From Tunturibacter gelidoferens (GTDB taxonomy: Bacteria; Acidobacteriota; Terriglobia; Terriglobales; Acidobacteriaceae): 64,000 bases of DNA. The position numbers were made by a program, and so were the translations under genes. This document shows positions 26,818 through 35,737 of the stretch, piece after piece. The DNA lies in the NCBI RefSeq assembly GCF_040358255.1, contig NZ_CP132938.1:5146001-5210000 (forward strand), read 5' to 3'. The notes beneath the pieces are model-generated. The model did no database searches and was not told the origin of the DNA. It saw only the letters and a program-made list of their open reading frames with translations. The stretch's first letter is position 1; each line of letters opens with the position of its first letter.

Positions 26818-29034
26818 ATGCATTTGAGGCTGTTCCTCGCAATTCCGCTTGTCGCCATCGGCCTCATCGTGCCGCCTGCATCCGCGTGTGCCGAGTCGTC
26901 CACGTTACCAGCCGAAGGAGTGCTCCATCGGCTCATGCCTCATCTTGCGCCACAGTTACAACTCGCTCTCGTCCCGAAGCCCGACCACAAGGACTATTTC
27001 CGGATCACCGGCACCCGAGGCCACATTCTCGTTGCAGCAGCCACGCAGCCTACCTTGCTGTATGGCGTCAACTGGTATCTGAAGTACGTAGCCCACTTGC
27101 AGATTTCACCCAATGGCTCACAGCTCGGCTCTCCCGGCCTGATCCTCCCCGCACCTGACGTCCCAATCGAGAAGCCCGCTCTTTACCCCTGGCGCTACGC
27201 CCTGAATGAGAACGTCGATGGCTACTCCGCTCCTTACTGGGATCAGGAACGCTGGCAGCATGAGATAGACATCCTCGCCCTGAGCGGCACCAACGCCATC
27301 CTCATCGAACGCGGCATGGACCTTGTTCTCTACCAAACCTTTCGCGACTCCGGCTACTCAGACGAGGCCATCCGAAACTGGATCGTTCAGCCAGCTCACC
27401 AAAACTGGCAGCTGATGGGCAACATGTGTTGCTTCCAGGGTCCCATCTCCATGGAGCTTCTCGAAAAACGTTCTCACTCAGCACAACAACTCATCGCCGC
27501 ACTCCGCAGCCTCGGCATCACGCCCGTTCTGCCCGGCTACTACGGCATCGTCCCCGCCGACTTTGCCTCCCTTCACCCCGGCGCACACGTCATCACGCAA
27601 GGCGACTGGAATGGATTCACTCGCCCCGGTTGGCTCGATCCCCGCGATCCAAACTTCGACAAACTAGCGACATCTTTCTACCGCCATCAGCACGCCCTCT
27701 ATGGCGATTCGGCCATCTACGACATGGAGATCTTCCAGGAGGGCGGCGCAGCCGGCGACGTCCCGGTTCCAGCCGCCGCAAAAAAAGTGCAACAAGCCCT
27801 CATGCGCGACCACCCCAACGCGCTCTGGATGCTCCTCGGATGGCAGCAGAACCCAACCCAGGAGTTACTCTCTGCCGTAGACACCAGTCACGTTCTCATA
27901 GCCGAGATCGAGCAAGGCCGCATCCCCCGAGAGAACCGTGACCGCGAGTTTCGTGGTGCATCCTGGCTCTACGGTGGACTCTGGGAGTTCGGCGGACGCA
28001 CCACCATGGGAGCGCCCCTCTACGACTACGCCGTTCGCCTCCCCAAATTGGCCGCGCTCCCCAACAGCCGCATCGTCGGGACCGCCGTCTTCACCGAAGG
28101 CATGGACACCAACCCCTTCGCCTTCGACTTCTACACCGAGATGGCCTGGCACACTGATTCCGTCGACCTGGCCGAATGGACCAACGCCTACGCAACCCGC
28201 CGATACGGAGCGGACGACTCACACGCTCGTCGCGCCTGGCAGATCCTACTCCAAACAGCCTACGGCTACCGAGCCGACGGCAACACACAGCACGGAGAAC
28301 GCGACGCCTCACAAGACTCCGTCTTCAACTCCCAGCCATCCCTGACCGCAGCACGCGCCGCAACATGGTCCCCCGACGTCTTGCGCTACAACCCAGCCGA
28401 CTTCGCCCCCGCACTCACCGAACTTCTCGAAGTCGACCCCGCATTACGCTCCACCGAAACCTATCACTACGACCTCGTCGACGTAGCCCGGCAGGCGATG
28501 GCCAATGAGAGCCGCCGCCTCTTGCCGCTGATCAAGCAAGCCTACGACTCCAAAGACAAGACGGCCTTCGCCAAACTCACGAAGGAATGGCTTCACGACA
28601 TGGAGCTACAGGACCAACTCCTCCAGACCAGCCCCTTCTTCCTTCTCGGCAGATGGCTCTCCTTCGTCCCGCCCTGGGCATCGTCACCAGGGGAGCTCGA
28701 ACGGCTCAACTACGATGCCCGCTCCATCCTCACCACCTGGGGCGACCGCAAGGCCAGCGAGTACGGCCTTCACGAGTACGGCAACCGAGACTGGGCTGGC
28801 TTGACGAGTGACTACTACATGGTCCGCTGGCAGATGTACTTCGACTCGCTCTCTGCCTCGCTCGATACCGGCGAAGCCCCAAAGCCCATGGACTGGTATT
28901 CCTTCGGCGACGATTGGAATCACAGCCGCAAAACCTACGACGCCGAGCCGCACGGCGACTCCTACGCCGCTGCTCTTGCTATCGCCCGCACCCTTCACCT
29001 CGCTCCCAACCAACAATCCGAGGCTCACAAGTAA
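26818..29034 (+). CDS. Exported alpha-N-acetylglucosaminidase (GH89, NAGLU-like)
   Basis: A 738-residue enzyme with a signal peptide (residues about 2-25, ending ASACAES). Family GH89 removes terminal alpha-linked N-acetylglucosamine. The order of domains fits: an N-terminal GH20b-like alpha/beta region (HILVAAATQPTLLYGVNWYLKY), a central barrel with PWRYALNENVDGYSAPYWDQERWQ, LSGTNAILIERG, NWQLMGNMCCFQGP and LPGYYGIVPADF, then a helical C-terminal domain. The acid residues in YDMEIFQEGG and the WLYGGLWEFGGRTTMGAPL block are typical. ATG 26818 was preferred over GTG 26812; neither has a clear ribosome site. The downstream HGSNAT-like gene begins 3 bp after its stop. Confidence 0.92.
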   Translation: MHLRLFLAIPLVAIGLIVPPASACAESSTLPAEGVLHRLMPHLAPQLQLALVPKPDHKDYFRITGTRGHILVAAATQPTLLYGVNWYLKYVAHLQISPNGSQLGSPGLILPAPDVPIEKPALYPWRYALNENVDGYSAPYWDQERWQHEIDILALSGTNAILIERGMDLVLYQTFRDSGYSDEAIRNWIVQPAHQNWQLMGNMCCFQGPISMELLEKRSHSAQQLIAALRSLGITPVLPGYYGIVPADFASLHPGAHVITQGDWNGFTRPGWLDPRDPNFDKLATSFYRHQHALYGDSAIYDMEIFQEGGAAGDVPVPAAAKKVQQALMRDHPNALWMLLGWQQNPTQELLSAVDTSHVLIAEIEQGRIPRENRDREFRGASWLYGGLWEFGGRTTMGAPLYDYAVRLPKLAALPNSRIVGTAVFTEGMDTNPFAFDFYTEMAWHTDSVDLAEWTNAYATRRYGADDSHARRAWQILLQTAYGYRADGNTQHGERDASQDSVFNSQPSLTAARAATWSPDVLRYNPADFAPALTELLEVDPALRSTETYHYDLVDVARQAMANESRRLLPLIKQAYDSKDKTAFAKLTKEWLHDMELQDQLLQTSPFFLLGRWLSFVPPWASSPGELERLNYDARSILTTWGDRKASEYGLHEYGNRDWAGLTSDYYMVRWQMYFDSLSASLDTGEAPKPMDWYSFGDDWNHSRKTYDAEPHGDSYAAALAIARTLHLAPNQQSEAHK

Positions 29035-29037
29035 ACT

Positions 29038-30225
29038 ATGACCACAATGAGCGCACCCTCCGAAACCCCTTGGCCCTCTCTTACCGGCGCCCGTCCAGCA
29101 CGCCTTCTCTCACTCGACTTCCTGCGCGGCCTCACCATCGCCTTCATGATTCTCGTCAACAACAACGGCGATGAACTCCGAGCCTACTGGCCCCTCAAAC
29201 ACGCCGCCTGGAACGGCTTCACCCCAACCGATCTCGTCTTTCCCACCTTCCTCTTTCTCGTCGGTATCTCGACCGTCTTCTCCACTGCCTCGAGGCTCGC
29301 TCAAGGCGCCACCCGACAATCCCTCTTGCTCCACGTCCTCCGCCGTGCCGTGATCCTCTTCCTGCTCGGCCTCCTGGTCAACAGCTTTCCCTTCTTCAAC
29401 CTCCACACCATGCGCTTCTACGGAGTGCTCCCCCGCATCGCCATCTGCTACTTCGTCGTTGCCTCGCTCTATCTCATCAGCCCCGGCTGGCGCAGCAAAG
29501 CAGTTCTAGCCGTCTCCGCACTCCTTGCCTACTGGATCCTGATGCGCTTCGTCCCTGTCCCGGGATACGGCGTTCCCACCCACGACATTCCTCTCCTCGA
29601 CCGCGACGCCAACCTCACCGCATGGCTCGACCGACAGATCTTCTCCGCCTCTCATCTCTACGAGCACACCCGCGACCCCGAAGGTCTTCTCAGCACCATC
29701 CCCGCCCTCGCCACCGCTCTCCTCGGCGTCCTCACCGGCATCTGGCTGCGCACCCAGCGCACGCTCAATCAGAAGATAACCGGCATCGCCACAGCAGGCC
29801 TCAGCGGCATTCTTCTCGGAGGACTCTGGAACCTCTCCTTCCCCATCAACAAAAAACTCTGGACCAGTTCCTACGTCCTCTTCGCCGGCGGCCTCAGCCT
29901 CTCCCTCCTCGCCCTGAGCCTGTTCATCGTCGATCTACCCAAGAAACAAAACGCCAAACAAAATCACGACGGCCTCCTCAAGCCCTTTTTCATCTTTGGA
30001 ACCAACGCCATCGTGGCCTACGTCTTCTCCGAGCTCCTGGCCGCTGCACTCTTCAGCATTCCAGTGCACCCCGGCGTCAACCTAGCACAATCAATCTTTC
30101 GCTCCATCCTTCATGCCGTTCCAAACGTGCCCTTCGCCTCTCTGCTCTACGCCCTCGCGTTCGTAGCCGTATGCTGGCTCTTCGTAGCCGTCCTCTACCG
30201 CCGCAAAATCTTCATCAAGATCTAA
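29038..30225 (+). CDS. HGSNAT-like transmembrane acetyltransferase (NagX/DUF5009 type)
   Basis: A 395-residue membrane protein with about ten hydrophobic segments. The opening RLLSLDFLRGLTIAFMILVNNNGD followed by HAAWNGFTPTDLVFPTFLFLVGIS is characteristic of the bacterial relatives of heparan-alpha-glucosaminide N-acetyltransferase. In the human enzyme a His in the loop after the first helix carries the acetyl group; here the matching loop has KHAAWNGF. It starts 3 bp after the GH89 gene and is surely cotranscribed. The likely role is acetylation of an amino sugar across the membrane, or of glycan ends before GH89 cleavage. This is inferred from the family and the pairing. Confidence 0.86.
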   Translation: MTTMSAPSETPWPSLTGARPARLLSLDFLRGLTIAFMILVNNNGDELRAYWPLKHAAWNGFTPTDLVFPTFLFLVGISTVFSTASRLAQGATRQSLLLHVLRRAVILFLLGLLVNSFPFFNLHTMRFYGVLPRIAICYFVVASLYLISPGWRSKAVLAVSALLAYWILMRFVPVPGYGVPTHDIPLLDRDANLTAWLDRQIFSASHLYEHTRDPEGLLSTIPALATALLGVLTGIWLRTQRTLNQKITGIATAGLSGILLGGLWNLSFPINKKLWTSSYVLFAGGLSLSLLALSLFIVDLPKKQNAKQNHDGLLKPFFIFGTNAIVAYVFSELLAAALFSIPVHPGVNLAQSIFRSILHAVPNVPFASLLYALAFVAVCWLFVAVLYRRKIFIKI

Positions 30226-30241
30226 ACCACACCCAACCATC

Positions 30242-30269
30242 ATGTGTCCGGCGATATCGCCGGACACAT
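30242..30269. promoter_or_regulatory. 28-bp perfect palindrome between acetyltransferase and kinase genes
   Basis: The half ATGTGTCCGGCGAT is followed directly by its exact reverse complement, with no spacer. It lies 16 bp after the acetyltransferase stop and 21 bp before the kinase ATG. No T-run follows, so an intrinsic terminator is less likely than an mRNA-processing or stabilising hairpin, or an operator. Confidence 0.65.
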
Positions 30270-30290
30270 AATTCCATTTACAGTGACAAG

Positions 30291-31226
30291 ATGACGAAAC
30301 TGTCGAAGGTCGATCTCGTGGGCGTGGGGCTCAACGCCACCGACACCGTTATCCCCCTGACAAACTACCCACCACGTGGCTCTAAGGTTGAGTACCAAAC
30401 TGCGACCGTCCTACCGGGAGGACAAGTCGCGTCGACAGTCGTCGCCTGCCAGCGCTGGGGAATCAAAACACGATATGTAGGCAAGCTGGGCGACGACGCA
30501 GCCGCCGCACTTCATCGCGAAGCCTTCGCTCACGCGGGAGTCGAGACCCAAATCATCACAGCCGCAGGCGCCGCCAGTCCACAGTCCTTGATCCTCGTCG
30601 ACGCCGGCGGCGAAAGAACCGTCCTCTGCCGCCGAGACGAGCGACTCATCCTTCAGCCGACCGACCTCAACCGCGAATGGATCGTCAACGCGCGGGCGCT
30701 TCATGTCGATGGACACGACACCGCCGCTGCAACCCTCGCGGCGACCTGGGCTCGCGCTGCCGGCATACCGGTCATCGCCGATTTAGATGAGCTCTATCTC
30801 GGCGTAGAAGAGCTCATCGAAAACATCGACTACCTCATTGTGAGCCGGGATTTCCCCCAACGTCTGACGTCGGAGCCCAGCCTCGAAAAAGCGCTACAGC
30901 TAATCCAACGTCGCTATAAATGCACTCTCGTAGCCGCCACGCTGGGCGAAGAGGGCGTCGTCGCCTGGGATGGCAAGCAGTTCCATCACACTCCCGCCTT
31001 TTGCGTCTCCGTTGTCGACACCACCGGCGCCGGAGATATCTTCCACGCAGGATTCATCTACGGCCTGCTGCAAGAATGGCCTCTTGCACGCCAACTCGAC
31101 TTTGCCTGCGCCGCAGCTGCTCTGAACTGCACCGCCGTAGGCGCCAGAGGCGGAATCCAACCCCTCGAAACCATCGAAGATCTAATGAAAGCCGGCTCAC
31201 GACATCACACGCCTCACTATGTCTAG
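30291..31226 (+). CDS. PfkB-family carbohydrate kinase
   Basis: A 311-residue ribokinase-like sugar kinase. The N-terminal region VDLVGVGLNATDTVIPL and LPGGQVASTVVACQRWG match the first PfkB signature, and the second signature VVDTTGAGDIFHAGF includes the anion hole and the catalytic base Asp249. GLGEEG-type (LGEEGVVAW) adenine-binding residues are also seen. The reading frame continues upstream, but homology begins at ATG 30291, so that start is used; the ribosome site is weak. It follows the GH89/acetyltransferase pair across a 65-bp gap with a large palindrome and could phosphorylate the released sugar. The actual sugar is not shown. Confidence 0.92.
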   Translation: MTKLSKVDLVGVGLNATDTVIPLTNYPPRGSKVEYQTATVLPGGQVASTVVACQRWGIKTRYVGKLGDDAAAALHREAFAHAGVETQIITAAGAASPQSLILVDAGGERTVLCRRDERLILQPTDLNREWIVNARALHVDGHDTAAATLAATWARAAGIPVIADLDELYLGVEELIENIDYLIVSRDFPQRLTSEPSLEKALQLIQRRYKCTLVAATLGEEGVVAWDGKQFHHTPAFCVSVVDTTGAGDIFHAGFIYGLLQEWPLARQLDFACAAAALNCTAVGARGGIQPLETIEDLMKAGSRHHTPHYV

Positions 31227-31276
31227 GTCCGTTCACTAAGCTGCTCGCTAGATTTTCAGAAGGACTCGCACCCCTC

Positions 31277-32221
31277 ATGAAGAGCTCCGCTCCAATCTCA
31301 CAGCAAAATCTCCAAGCAAATCCAGAGCTGAGCCGGGCCACCCACGCTCTGGCGATCGAAAAAGTCGTGGGCTTCAGCTCGCATCACGCCCAGGACTCCC
31401 TCGCCGTCGAGGAGCCACTCGAGATCCAACTTGCCCACGGCGCTCTCGACGCAAGATCCGTAAAGTCCATCTCCGTCACTATGCGCACACCCGGCCACGA
31501 CTTCGACCTCGTCGCGGGCTTCCTCATGACCGAAGGAGTCGTGCGCGACCCAAACGACATCGACCAGATCGTCTATCTCGCCAACAGCACCGAACTCCCC
31601 GCAGCAAATCTCCAGATGGAGAGCGCGCTCCCTTATCGGCCGGAGAAAAACGTCGTCCGCGTAGACCTCGCACCCGATGTGGCCGTGAGCCTCGCCAATC
31701 TCGAGCGAAACTTCTACACCACCTCCAGCTGCGGCATCTGCGGCAAAGCCTCGCTGCTTGCGCTCCAGACCGTCTGTCCACCACGCAGAAAAAACGTCTT
31801 TCAAATTGAAGCCGACACTCTTTATCAGCTCCCGAATCGCCTGCGCGAAGCACAAACCCTCTTCAATCAAACCGGCGGAATTCACGGCGCAGCTCTCTTC
31901 AACTCCGCCGGTGAATTCCTCTCCGTCCGCGAAGATGTTGGCCGCCACAACGCCGTCGACAAGCTCCTCGGTGCAGAGTTTCTCGCCGACCGCACTCCCC
32001 TCCGCGACACACTGCTCTTACTCTCCGGCCGCGCCAGCTTCGAGCTCCTGCAGAAAGCTCTAATGGGCGGAGTCGCCATGGTCGCCTCTGTCGGTGCTCC
32101 CTCAAGCCTCGCCGTACAAGTTGCAAAGGACTTCGACATCACCCTCGCAGGCTTCCTCCGCGAAGGTCACTTCAACATCTACAACGGCGCACACCACATA
32201 CTCGGTTACACATCAGACTAA
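31277..32221 (+). CDS. fdhD: Formate dehydrogenase accessory sulfurtransferase FdhD
   Basis: A 314-residue protein. FdhD passes sulfur from a cysteine desulfurase to the molybdenum cofactor of formate dehydrogenase. The catalytic pair is the CGIC motif at Cys152 and Cys155 (TTSSCGICGKASL), within the GDP-like-binding FdhD fold. Other family blocks are VEEPLEIQL, TPGHDFDLVAGFLMTEG, REDVGRHNAVDKL and SGRASFELLQKALMGGVAMVASVGAPSSLAV. ATG 31277 has AGAAGGA about 11 bases upstream. No formate dehydrogenase or molybdenum-cofactor gene is in the window, so the partner enzyme must be elsewhere. The kinase gene ends 50 bp upstream. Confidence 0.95.
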   Translation: MKSSAPISQQNLQANPELSRATHALAIEKVVGFSSHHAQDSLAVEEPLEIQLAHGALDARSVKSISVTMRTPGHDFDLVAGFLMTEGVVRDPNDIDQIVYLANSTELPAANLQMESALPYRPEKNVVRVDLAPDVAVSLANLERNFYTTSSCGICGKASLLALQTVCPPRRKNVFQIEADTLYQLPNRLREAQTLFNQTGGIHGAALFNSAGEFLSVREDVGRHNAVDKLLGAEFLADRTPLRDTLLLLSGRASFELLQKALMGGVAMVASVGAPSSLAVQVAKDFDITLAGFLREGHFNIYNGAHHILGYTSD

Positions 32222-32231
32222 GCACGACACT

Positions 32232-32267
32232 AAAAAAAAGGCCGCCACGATCTCCCGCAGCGGCCTT
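32232..32267 (-). terminator. Intrinsic terminator of htrA
   Basis: On the minus strand the stem AAGGCCGC/GCGGCCTT (14-base loop) is followed by a run of T. It lies 16 bp past the htrA stop. The fdhD gene converges on it from the other side and may use the same hairpin less efficiently. Confidence 0.8.
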
Positions 32268-32282
32268 CACTACGTCAAGCGC

Positions 32283-33869
32283 TTACATACCGCTCTGGTT
32301 TCCTGCATCCGGATGAACCACGCGATAGCTCGCACCGCCCTGCGACCAGACCAGCAGCAACAGATCCTTCCCTGTCGGATTCGCGTGCGCTGCATTCACA
32401 AACTGCTCCGCCGAAGTTACCGGATGCCGATCCACCTCAAGGATCACATCCCCAGGAGCAAGGCTCGCCTCATCCGCCGGACTTCCCGGACGAACGCTCT
32501 GAATCGCAACGCCCTGCACCTGCGAAGGAATATGCAACTGCTGCCGAACATCAGGCGTCAGCTCAGCAACAGCAAGTCCAAGCCTCCCCTTCTGCGGACC
32601 CGCGCTCTCACCATTGCTCGCCACCTCGGCATCCTTGTGATATTCGCCAACCTTCACGTTCACCGTCTGCGAAGACCCGTTTCGAATAAGGCCCAAAGCA
32701 ATCGTCGTCCCCGGAGTATCTTCGCTCACCGCGACTTGCAGCGCGCCTCCGTTGATCACCTTCTGCCCATTCAGCTCATCGATCACGTCGCCGTTCTTCA
32801 GCCCCGCCTGCGCAGCTGGAGAGTCAGGCGACACCTGCGTCACAATCGCACCCGTCGCCTCCTTCAGGTTGAAGAAGCTCGCATTCTCAGGCGTCACATC
32901 GTTCATACCGATCCCAAGATAGCCATGATGCACCGCGCCCGTCTTGATCAACTGCTCCGCCGTCGCCCGCACCATCTGCGAAGGAATCGCAAACCCCGCG
33001 CCCGCAAACGAACCACCGTTCGAGATGATGAACGTATTGATTCCAACCAGCTCCCCGCGCGCATTCACCAACGGTCCGCCCGAGTTGCCAGGATTGATCG
33101 CAGCATCGGTCTGAATATATCCGCCAGGCTTCCGCGCATCATCGCGATACGGATTCTGCCGGTCCACAGCGCTCACAATGCCGCGCGTCACCGAAAACTG
33201 GAAGTATCCAAACGGACTACCGAACGCCAGCACCGTCTGTCCCGGCTTCAGCTTCGTCGAATCGCCCCACGCAATGCTCGGCAGGTCGTGCGCTTCCACC
33301 TTGATCACCGCGATGTCTGTCAGAGGATCACGCCCAACCAGCTTCGCCTTCAGCACACGCCGGTCATGCAGCGTCACACGCATCTCCACCGCACCATCGA
33401 TCACATGATTGTTCGTCACGATATAACCATCCGGTGAGATGATGATCCCGCTACCAATCCCATGCTCCAGTTGCGGCTGCTGCGGATGGAGCTGCTGCAT
33501 CATCCCCGGCGGCAGCTGTCCAAAGAACTGCTGAAGCCCCGGCGGCAATGCCTGACCCTGCTCCTGACCGTCCTCCTGATCCTCACCCACCTGGTGTTCC
33601 GCCGAGCCACGCGATGTCACCGCAACGTTAACCACCGCCGGCGTAACCCGCGCCGCAACCGCCTCCACAGCGTTGTCCAGCGCAACCAGTGAAGACACAC
33701 TGTTGTCATCCATCGGTGCGGGAGAAGAGATCGGCGATGCAATCATTGCCGCATGCACGCCATTGTGATGAACGAACATCCCAGCTGCCAGCACCAGAGC
33801 CGCGGCAGCACCCGCGGGAACGGCAACCCGTCCCGCATTACCTACTAATTTATTAGTTTCAAACGACAT
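32283..33869 (-). CDS. HtrA/Deg-type periplasmic serine protease with two PDZ domains
   Basis: A 528-residue protease of the Do/DegQ family for envelope protein quality control. A membrane anchor or signal lies at about residues 14-34. The trypsin-like domain has the triad His155 (VTNNHVIDGA), Asp185 (DPLTDIAVIK) and Ser263 (NPGNSGGPL). Two PDZ domains follow, starting near HHGYLGIGM and GRLGLAVAEL. A Gln/Pro-rich linker (residues 95-135) stands before the protease domain. The gene follows an M56 protease and a BlaI repressor on the same strand, 33 bp after the M56 stop. Codons 5-9 contain the same inverted repeat found in front of blaI, suggesting direct repression. Confidence 0.95.
   Translation of the reverse strand: MSFETNKLVGNAGRVAVPAGAAAALVLAAGMFVHHNGVHAAMIASPISSPAPMDDNSVSSLVALDNAVEAVAARVTPAVVNVAVTSRGSAEHQVGEDQEDGQEQGQALPPGLQQFFGQLPPGMMQQLHPQQPQLEHGIGSGIIISPDGYIVTNNHVIDGAVEMRVTLHDRRVLKAKLVGRDPLTDIAVIKVEAHDLPSIAWGDSTKLKPGQTVLAFGSPFGYFQFSVTRGIVSAVDRQNPYRDDARKPGGYIQTDAAINPGNSGGPLVNARGELVGINTFIISNGGSFAGAGFAIPSQMVRATAEQLIKTGAVHHGYLGIGMNDVTPENASFFNLKEATGAIVTQVSPDSPAAQAGLKNGDVIDELNGQKVINGGALQVAVSEDTPGTTIALGLIRNGSSQTVNVKVGEYHKDAEVASNGESAGPQKGRLGLAVAELTPDVRQQLHIPSQVQGVAIQSVRPGSPADEASLAPGDVILEVDRHPVTSAEQFVNAAHANPTGKDLLLLVWSQGGASYRVVHPDAGNQSGM
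33844..33857. promoter_or_regulatory. BlaI-type operator candidate inside htrA start
   Basis: ACTAAT-tt-ATTAGT is a perfect 6-bp inverted repeat with a 2-bp spacer, covering about codons 5-9 of htrA. It matches, apart from the spacer bases, the repeat upstream of blaI at 35739-35752. Encoding residues TNKLV, it may be both coding and regulatory. Confidence 0.55.
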
Positions 33870-33902
33870 GATCGATCCTCACAACGGTTCGTACAGCTTT
33901 GT

Positions 33903-35273
33903 TTAAAGTTGAATGACCAGCCAGCCGCCCGCGGTAGGCACGGCTGCAAACGAAGAAGAAAACACCCGCTCACTCGACACCGTGAGCACCATCCTTGGCT
34001 GCAACGACTCCTCCCAAGAGGTCAGCACAACCCATCTCTGCATCCGCACCATCCCTCGATCCTGCTTCGCGCGCAGCAGCGCAGCCGAATGCACCGAGCG
34101 ACGCCGTTTAGCCGCAGTTGCCTTCGTTGGCTGAATAATCTGGCCAGTCGAACCCATCGGCATAGAAGCCTTTAGCAGAGTCTCGTGTGTCGCGCCCGCA
34201 GCAGGAATATTCGCTACAGAAGGACGAAACGCGACAGCTTGATACTCTGCATCGGCCGCAGCGGAACGCTGCATGTCGGCATGCAAAGCAGCTGCACCAC
34301 CGGAGAACGCAACAACCTGCGGACAACGTGAAAGCTCAGCCGCTCCCCCAACGAGTCCGAGCACAAGCACACTCATCAACACGCGAGCCTGCGTCCTGCC
34401 CATCCCTTCACTGCGCCGCAGAATGCTATGCACTCTCTGCGCCAACTCCGATCGTCTCTCCCACGCACCCAGCGAAAGCACAGCTGCTCTCCGCCTCAAA
34501 CGCTGCTCAGCCAGCCCCGTCAGGCACGTCGCGTAGGCCTTCGGAGCCTTGGTCGTTCGAAGCACTGCGTCGTCGCACGCCAGCTCCCGTTCGAAGCACA
34601 ACCTTCGCTCGATCCATAGCAAAACCGGATTCAGCGGCACCAGCACCAAAACGATCTTCTGCACCAGATTCATCCAGTCATCGGCCCGCCGCAGATGTCC
34701 AATCTCGTGCAACACAATCTGCTCCAGTTCCGCTGGAGTAAGCCGCTCATACACCTCAAGGGGAATCAAGATCCGCGGCGAAAAAAATCCAATCACACTC
34801 GGCCGGTCCACATCCGCCGACGTGCAAAGCGTCACCCCACGCCACCCCGCTGCCGCCAGCGACAAATCCCAACCCGAGCCCGTCTCCAACGGCGTCGCGC
34901 GCTTCCAAATCCCGCGCAGCTGCACCGCACTGATCGCCAACTTCGCCCCGCGCACCATCGCAACCGTCAGCCACAGCGCAGCCATCGCAAAGCTCCATCG
35001 CACATCCAGCTGCACCACTGCACCATGACCGGCCGCCTCATCACTAGAATGAATTCCGTAAGCATGAAGCAGCGGCAGCAACGCCAGAACTGCAAACACC
35101 GCCGTCCAAACCGCAAACCGAACCGCAGCCGTAGTCTTCGGCACCAGCCGCAGACAGATCCACACACAGGCAGCCAGCACCAGCCCCTGCCACAACCCCG
35201 ACACCACAGCACCAGCCGCCACTCGCGACAGACCTTCGACAGCATGCAATAGGTTCAAATCCATCCCAATCAC
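33903..35273 (-). CDS. M56-family membrane metalloprotease (BlaR1-like, no penicillin-binding domain)
   Basis: A 456-residue protein with several N-terminal membrane segments (about residues 26-42, 55-72 and 92-107) and a zinc-protease domain with HEIGH at 189-193 and the downstream acidic block CFERELACDDAVL. M56 proteases cleave a BlaI-type repressor after sensing a signal. After a further helix (about residues 298-312) only a short, low-complexity tail of about 140 residues follows, with no SxxK/SxN/KTG penicillin-binding sensor, so the signal is not a beta-lactam sensed as in BlaR1. Start GTG 35273 overlaps the blaI stop (GTGA) and has GGGAG 8 bases upstream; ATG 35264 is the alternative. 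Confidence 0.9.
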   Translation of the reverse strand: MIGMDLNLLHAVEGLSRVAAGAVVSGLWQGLVLAACVWICLRLVPKTTAAVRFAVWTAVFAVLALLPLLHAYGIHSSDEAAGHGAVVQLDVRWSFAMAALWLTVAMVRGAKLAISAVQLRGIWKRATPLETGSGWDLSLAAAGWRGVTLCTSADVDRPSVIGFFSPRILIPLEVYERLTPAELEQIVLHEIGHLRRADDWMNLVQKIVLVLVPLNPVLLWIERRLCFERELACDDAVLRTTKAPKAYATCLTGLAEQRLRRRAAVLSLGAWERRSELAQRVHSILRRSEGMGRTQARVLMSVLVLGLVGGAAELSRCPQVVAFSGGAAALHADMQRSAAADAEYQAVAFRPSVANIPAAGATHETLLKASMPMGSTGQIIQPTKATAAKRRRSVHSAALLRAKQDRGMVRMQRWVVLTSWEESLQPRMVLTVSSERVFSSSFAAVPTAGGWLVIQL

Positions 35274-35671
35274 AGTTCGTCTCCCGCGCGGTCATCCGCG
35301 GCCACCGCAATCGCCTCTTTCAAGCGCTGCAACTCCTCCGCCGTCACCTCGTCATCCCCAAGCAGCGAAAGCAGCAACCTCTCCCTCGAATTACCAAAAA
35401 AACGCTGCAGCATATGACGAACCTCGGACCGGCTCGCCTCCTGCTCTGCAACGCAGGGGCTATACAGAAACGCCCTGCCCTCCTGCCGGTGACTCACATA
35501 CCTCTTCTGCTCCAGAATCCGGATCGTCGTCAGCACAGAGTTATAAGCCAGCGCCGCCCCCTCTGGCATCGCAGCCACCAGCTCTCCCACAGCCGACTCG
35601 CCGCGCGCCCACAGTATCTTCATGAGCCGTAACTCAGCCTCTGTCAACGTGATGGACTTCTTCGGCGGCAT
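35270..35671 (-). CDS. BlaI/MecI-family repressor
   Basis: A 133-residue winged-helix repressor. It starts MPPKKSITLTEAELRLMKILWARGESAVGELVAAM and has the recognition region ALAYNSVLTTIRILEQKRYVSHRQEGRAFLYSP, typical of BlaI/MecI/CopY proteins. It should bind DNA as a dimer and be cleaved by the M56 protease encoded directly after it, whose start overlaps its stop. The start ATG 35671 has GAGAGGG a few bases upstream; the frame extends further upstream without conservation. An inverted repeat AACTAATCCATTAGTT about 67 bp upstream is the probable autoregulatory operator. Confidence 0.93.
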   Translation of the reverse strand: MPPKKSITLTEAELRLMKILWARGESAVGELVAAMPEGAALAYNSVLTTIRILEQKRYVSHRQEGRAFLYSPCVAEQEASRSEVRHMLQRFFGNSRERLLLSLLGDDEVTAEELQRLKEAIAVAADDRAGDEL

Positions 35672-35737
35672 CACCCTCTCAACGTCCAGACTCCTCAAAC
35701 AATCAGAAGCCCGGACCCATTCAAAGAAGAGACGATC

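Noticed and set aside
29622..30290. Upstream extension of the PfkB kinase reading frame
   Set aside because: The 223 extra residues are an Arg/His/Pro-rich shadow of the acetyltransferase gene. Homology starts at ATG 30291.
30920..31276. Upstream extension of the fdhD reading frame
   Set aside because: It overlaps the end of the kinase gene in another frame. FdhD homology begins near ATG 31277, which has a ribosome site.
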